From the NCBI GenBank assembly GCA_049334165.1, contig JBEGHD010000018.1: a stretch of DNA of 64,000 nt; one strand, 5' to 3'. Of the stretch, positions 61,319 through 64,000 are shown in pieces. Numbering within the stretch: position 1 is the stretch's first letter; each line of letters starts with the position of its first letter. Origin of the DNA: JBEGHD01 sp049334165 (GTDB taxonomy: Bacteria > Bacteroidota > Bacteroidia > Flavobacteriales_D > Sanyastnellaceae). The translations under genes and the position numbers were made by a program. The notes beneath the pieces were generated by a model. It was given only the letters and a program-made list of their open reading frames with translations. It was not told where the DNA came from and searched no databases.

Positions 61319-61768
61319 ATGAAAAATTCTGATATCAATAATCAAATTTTAAAGTCACTTTCTAACGAAGTTAATTGTAAGCATGCTTTTCGCGATGCTA
61401 GATTTCGTAGAGGGTTACCGTGTAAATCATGTGGTAATTCTGAGCAGTATTGGCTGAATTCTAAAGAGAGTTTTCAATGCAAAAATTGTCGATATAGAAC
61501 GACATTAAAGAGCGGCACAATTTTACAGGGATCTAAAATGCCCGTTTCTTATTGGTTTAAGAGTGTGTACTTTATCAATGTCTATCCTCGGTTGTCGGCT
61601 TATGAGTTGCAGAATCTTTTGAATCACAAGTTCTACGAACCAGTTTGGTCCTTAAAGAAGAAAGTCGAATCTGTATTGACTTCCGACAAGGCATTCATCA
61701 GTTTAGGCCATAGACAATATGATTTGCTTCGGCAAATAAGTGATATTCTAACCACACCCAAATCTTAA
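61319..61768 (+). CDS. Stand-alone IS1595-type zinc-ribbon/HTH protein
   Basis: 149 residues. The zinc ribbon LPCKSCGNSEQYWLNSKESFQCKNCRYRTTLKSGTILQGSKMP, with two CxxC pairs, and the following SYWFKSVYFINVYPRLSAYELQNLLN match the N-terminal part of IS1595-family transposases. The DDE catalytic domain that should follow is absent; the reading frame ends at a clean stop. No terminal inverted repeats are seen. It may be a remnant or a domesticated DNA-binding protein. Its surroundings (promoter-rich, 264-bp gap upstream) look intact. Confidence 0.75.
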   Translation: MKNSDINNQILKSLSNEVNCKHAFRDARFRRGLPCKSCGNSEQYWLNSKESFQCKNCRYRTTLKSGTILQGSKMPVSYWFKSVYFINVYPRLSAYELQNLLNHKFYEPVWSLKKKVESVLTSDKAFISLGHRQYDLLRQISDILTTPKS

Positions 61769-61844
61769 TAAATCAGTCTTTGGCCATATATATACTTTTT
61801 CTAGCCGTAGAACGGAAACGGTTTTGAATTTTATTCGAAACTAT

Positions 61845-61860
61845 TAATGCAATTGCATTA
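61845..61860. promoter_or_regulatory. TAATGCAATTGCATTA perfect palindrome, copy 3
   Basis: A 16-bp perfect palindrome. Its 13-base core recurs at 22857-22869 and, with one mismatch, at 29287-29300; the half-site is also found at 30801-30820. Likely a regulator site. Confidence 0.45.
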
Positions 61861-61984
61861 ATCTAGTGGTAAGGTATCCGATTAGTGTCCTCAAATAATT
61901 TTAACTAAGGCAACTTCTCATAACTCTCAGGGAAATCAGCCTATTCAACTTGTTTTGATAAATAATTATCGCTGAAAATTTGAC

Positions 61985-62035
61985 TTTGATCGAAACTGTA
62001 ATAAGTTTGATCGACTTTGATTGCTGATTGATCGA
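61985..62035. repeat. Three TTTGATCGA direct repeats at 21-bp spacing
   Basis: TTTGATCGA at 61985-61993 and 62006-62014, ATTGATCGA at 62027-62035. Start-to-start distances are exactly 21 and 21 bp, two helical turns, so all copies lie on one DNA face. The GATC core is self-complementary. A cooperative activator or repressor array is the simplest reading. Confidence 0.6.
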
Positions 62036-62216
62036 ATAATTAATTGGTAATCAAAATGCACAGGACGCAAGACAAAAACACTGAACTATATAGCCCACTC
62101 TCTCATCCATAACCTTCAATGAGACCCAGGGAGTCCACCCGGACGAGTTAACGAGAAGTAGTTTACAAATAACCTGGAGCCTGAAGGCTCTTTGACCTAA
62201 ATACTTATTAGTTGCT

Positions 62217-62387
62217 ATGGAGAAACTAGCACATTTTTTATTGCTCCTTATAGGAGTAAGAGGTTTTTACGCGCCTAATTTTAAACTGCGAGTTATCACA
62301 GGAACTCGAGGTTTCCTTTTTAGTGTTGTCCTATTCGGGCAGTTTTCTTCATTTCATTCATTCAGACCAACCAGACTAACTATCTAA
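62217..62387 (+). CDS. Possible 56-residue leader peptide
   Basis: ATG 62217 to TAA 62385-62387, ending 2 bp before the beta-helix start codon. The product is hydrophobic at the N-terminus (MEKLAHFLLLLIGVRGFYA) and Arg-rich later. No homologue is recognised and no strong ribosome-binding site is seen. It could be chance; the close junction is the only positive sign. Confidence 0.25.
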   Translation: MEKLAHFLLLLIGVRGFYAPNFKLRVITGTRGFLFSVVLFGQFSSFHSFRPTRLTI

Positions 62388-62389
62388 TT

Positions 62390-64000
62390 ATGGCTTTAAA
62401 AGAATTTTTTCCATTTCGACTCTTTTGTAAGGGTTCCTTATTTAAATCATGCTATATATTTCTTGGATTTATAATGTTGCTCTCATCGCAAGTTATGAGT
62501 GCGAAAAATGTCTCAGAACTAGTTTGTCTTCATTCGTCTTACACAGATGAATTCAATTCACTTGAGTTGATTGATGCAGGATCTGACTATTTTGTCAATG
62601 ATAACAGTACTTCTGGAGATTCCTTCACGACAGCAGTCGGGAATGACAACAACCCGGGCACACCCTCAGCTCCTTTTGCTACAATTCAGGTGGCAATTGA
62701 CCAGGCTTCAGTTGGGGATGTAATTTATGTGGATGCTGGTTCTTACAGTCAGGATGTCTTAGTCGACAAAGAATTAACGATTGTAGGTGCCGGAATTGAT
62801 CAGACTGTGATCGATCATGCCGGAAATCCAGGTCATGGAAATGCCGGAATTCATGTGACTGCTCATGATGTAACTATGCAGGGATTCACCCTGATTGATA
62901 CGGATGGTGGATCAGAACCGCGCTACGGTCTAAAAGTGGGAGTAGGAAACCAAACGACAGACAATGTTACCCTGGAGAACATTAAAGTTCAAAATAGTTA
63001 TCGAACTGGTTTTGACCTTGCTATCCCGAAGAACCTCACATTGAATGGAGTTATAGCCAGCAACAATGGTGGAGCAGGAATCTTTATGACTAATGCTGAT
63101 GGAGTGACGATCGAAAACATAACAACTACCGGGAATCCCTGGGTAGGTGTTTCAATAGCCACCAGAGATGACTGGCCCGGTACGACTTCGGGAGTGGTGT
63201 TTACTGGTAATAACTCATTTGGTGAGGTTACAACAAGTAATGGTGGGGTTCAATTAGAAATGACTACCAATAAATCCATTAGTTGGAGCAATGATGCGGC
63301 AGCTAATCGCGATGTGACTATACAATCTTCGGAGCTTGCTTATGCTATTAGTGGACCTACTACCAATACTTTCGGTAGTAATATTTACGATCCGTATGTA
63401 AGGTTTTACTCAACCTTGAATCAGGCGACTTTGGCAGCTACCAACGGTCCCGATCACGTTGAACCCTTTAATCGATACATTCAAGATGCAACTGATTCTG
63501 AAGGCGACCCATCAACGGAGTTTTATGTTTTTGATTCAGCTGGTGATAAAATGAGTATTCAAGCCGCGATCGATGCAGCTTCTGCTCAGAACACCATCAA
63601 TATTTCAGCAGGTACTTTTCCTGAAGACTTAAATGTCAACAAAGATGAGATTACGGTTTTAGGTGCAGGAATTGGTCAGACTATACTCGATCACACTGGG
63701 CAAAGTGGACACAACAATGCCGGAGTGAAAATCGGTGGGAATCAGGTGACACTAAAGAATCTTACTGTAACTGGAGATCCGAATGACAGTTCTCCTCGCT
63801 ATGGCCTGAAGGTAGGGACGAGCTCTGTAACTACCGATGACGTAACTCTGGAAAACGTTCGGGTTCAGAATAGCTATCGCACAGGATTTGATTTGGCTCG
63901 TCCAAAAGACTTAACGCTCACAGGTGTAGAAGCTATCGATAATGGTGGAGCAGGAATTTTCATGACTAATGCCGAAGGTGTTGACCTGACTAACGTCACT
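62390..64000 (+). CDS. Secreted right-handed beta-helix protein, 3' end missing
   Basis: 537 codons are visible from ATG 62390 and the frame is still open at the window end. A signal-like N-terminus (about 1-40, SCYIFLGFIMLLSSQVMSA) is followed by a DUF1565/pectate-lyase-like start: SDYFVNDNSTSGD, NNPGTPSAPFATIQVAIDQASVGDVIYVDAGSY, LTIVGAGIDQTVIDH. A module recurs 292 residues later (VLGAGIGQTILDH), sharing RYGLKVG, DDVTLENVRVQNSYRTGFDLA and NNGGAGIFMTNA. The beta-helix probably binds or cleaves polysaccharide or acts as an adhesin; no catalytic residues can be assigned. A T9SS domain may lie beyond the window. Confidence 0.85.
   Translation, partial: MALKEFFPFRLFCKGSLFKSCYIFLGFIMLLSSQVMSAKNVSELVCLHSSYTDEFNSLELIDAGSDYFVNDNSTSGDSFTTAVGNDNNPGTPSAPFATIQVAIDQASVGDVIYVDAGSYSQDVLVDKELTIVGAGIDQTVIDHAGNPGHGNAGIHVTAHDVTMQGFTLIDTDGGSEPRYGLKVGVGNQTTDNVTLENIKVQNSYRTGFDLAIPKNLTLNGVIASNNGGAGIFMTNADGVTIENITTTGNPWVGVSIATRDDWPGTTSGVVFTGNNSFGEVTTSNGGVQLEMTTNKSISWSNDAAANRDVTIQSSELAYAISGPTTNTFGSNIYDPYVRFYSTLNQATLAATNGPDHVEPFNRYIQDATDSEGDPSTEFYVFDSAGDKMSIQAAIDAASAQNTINISAGTFPEDLNVNKDEITVLGAGIGQTILDHTGQSGHNNAGVKIGGNQVTLKNLTVTGDPNDSSPRYGLKVGTSSVTTDDVTLENVRVQNSYRTGFDLARPKDLTLTGVEAIDNGGAGIFMTNAEGVDLTNVT

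Larger units (their letters stand above)
61769..62389. other. Long intergenic region upstream of the beta-helix gene
   Basis: 621 bp. It contains a perfect 16-bp palindrome (61845-61860), three 21-bp-phased TTTGATCGA repeats (61985-62035), a GAGCC-TGAA-GGCTC-TTT hairpin (62177-62193), and a small frame 62217-62387. Otherwise AT-rich. The concentration of repeats points to a control region. Confidence 0.5.

Overview
The window is a 64-kb chromosomal segment of a Bacteroidota bacterium, most likely a marine Flavobacteriales of the Cryomorphaceae/Schleiferiaceae type. The evidence is type IX secretion sorting domains (types A and B), a PorP/SprF-family outer-membrane protein in an operon with a giant repeat adhesin, promoters with the Bacteroidota -7 element TAnnTTTG, few Shine-Dalgarno sequences, and Bacteroidota-restricted families (S46 dipeptidyl-peptidase, KYEEGP lipoproteins, DUF6438). 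The family-level placement is inference.

Layout. 1-614: three tandem ~120-bp repeats and a leader. 615-2189: a Cys-rich secreted repeat protein. 2379-10005: a stress/low-oxygen signalling block with a receiver-Crp/FNR fusion, two UspA proteins, a single-domain receiver, a PAS histidine kinase, an SDR, a PEGA lipoprotein and hemN. Three genes or operons here (receiver+UspA, the second UspA, hemN) carry a TGA-N6-TCA box exactly 29.5 bp upstream of a -7 element. 10111-16236: a delta-60 beta-propeller secreted protein, DinB and a WYL regulator, and two paralogous lipoproteins flanking a DUF1697 protein. 16419-23598: a hybrid kinase, UPF0316, an NtrC-type regulator, a PAS-LuxR regulator and a CheY-like receiver. 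23753-25966: an arsenosugar cluster (glycosyltransferase, peroxidase-like protein, ArsS) without arsM. 26038-28257: an SLC12-like transporter. 28328-28811: tRNA-Arg(TCT) with an elaborate terminator and three truncated tRNA-Arg-like copies whose anticodon arm is a different, longer hairpin. 28887-39113: mixed housekeeping (rsmE, smpB, pyrD, paaG-like, mscS) and secreted proteins. 39235-45401: an inorganic-carbon locus (beta-carbonic anhydrase, LysR regulator, a small protein, dabB, dabA). 45506-51957: DPP7-type peptidase, DUF6438 lipoprotein, yidC, methyltransferase. 52100-61054: PorP and a 2644-residue adhesin with 22 tandem repeats. 61319-64000: a lone IS1595-type zinc-ribbon protein, a 621-bp regulatory-looking gap with 21-bp-phased direct repeats, and the start of a beta-helix protein that runs off the window.

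How the parts fit. The window is rich in signalling: six receiver-domain proteins but only two histidine kinases. The clearest possible new circuit is the phosphorylation-gated Crp/FNR-like regulator with its shared operator. The most unusual nucleic-acid structure is the tRNA-Arg-derived array.
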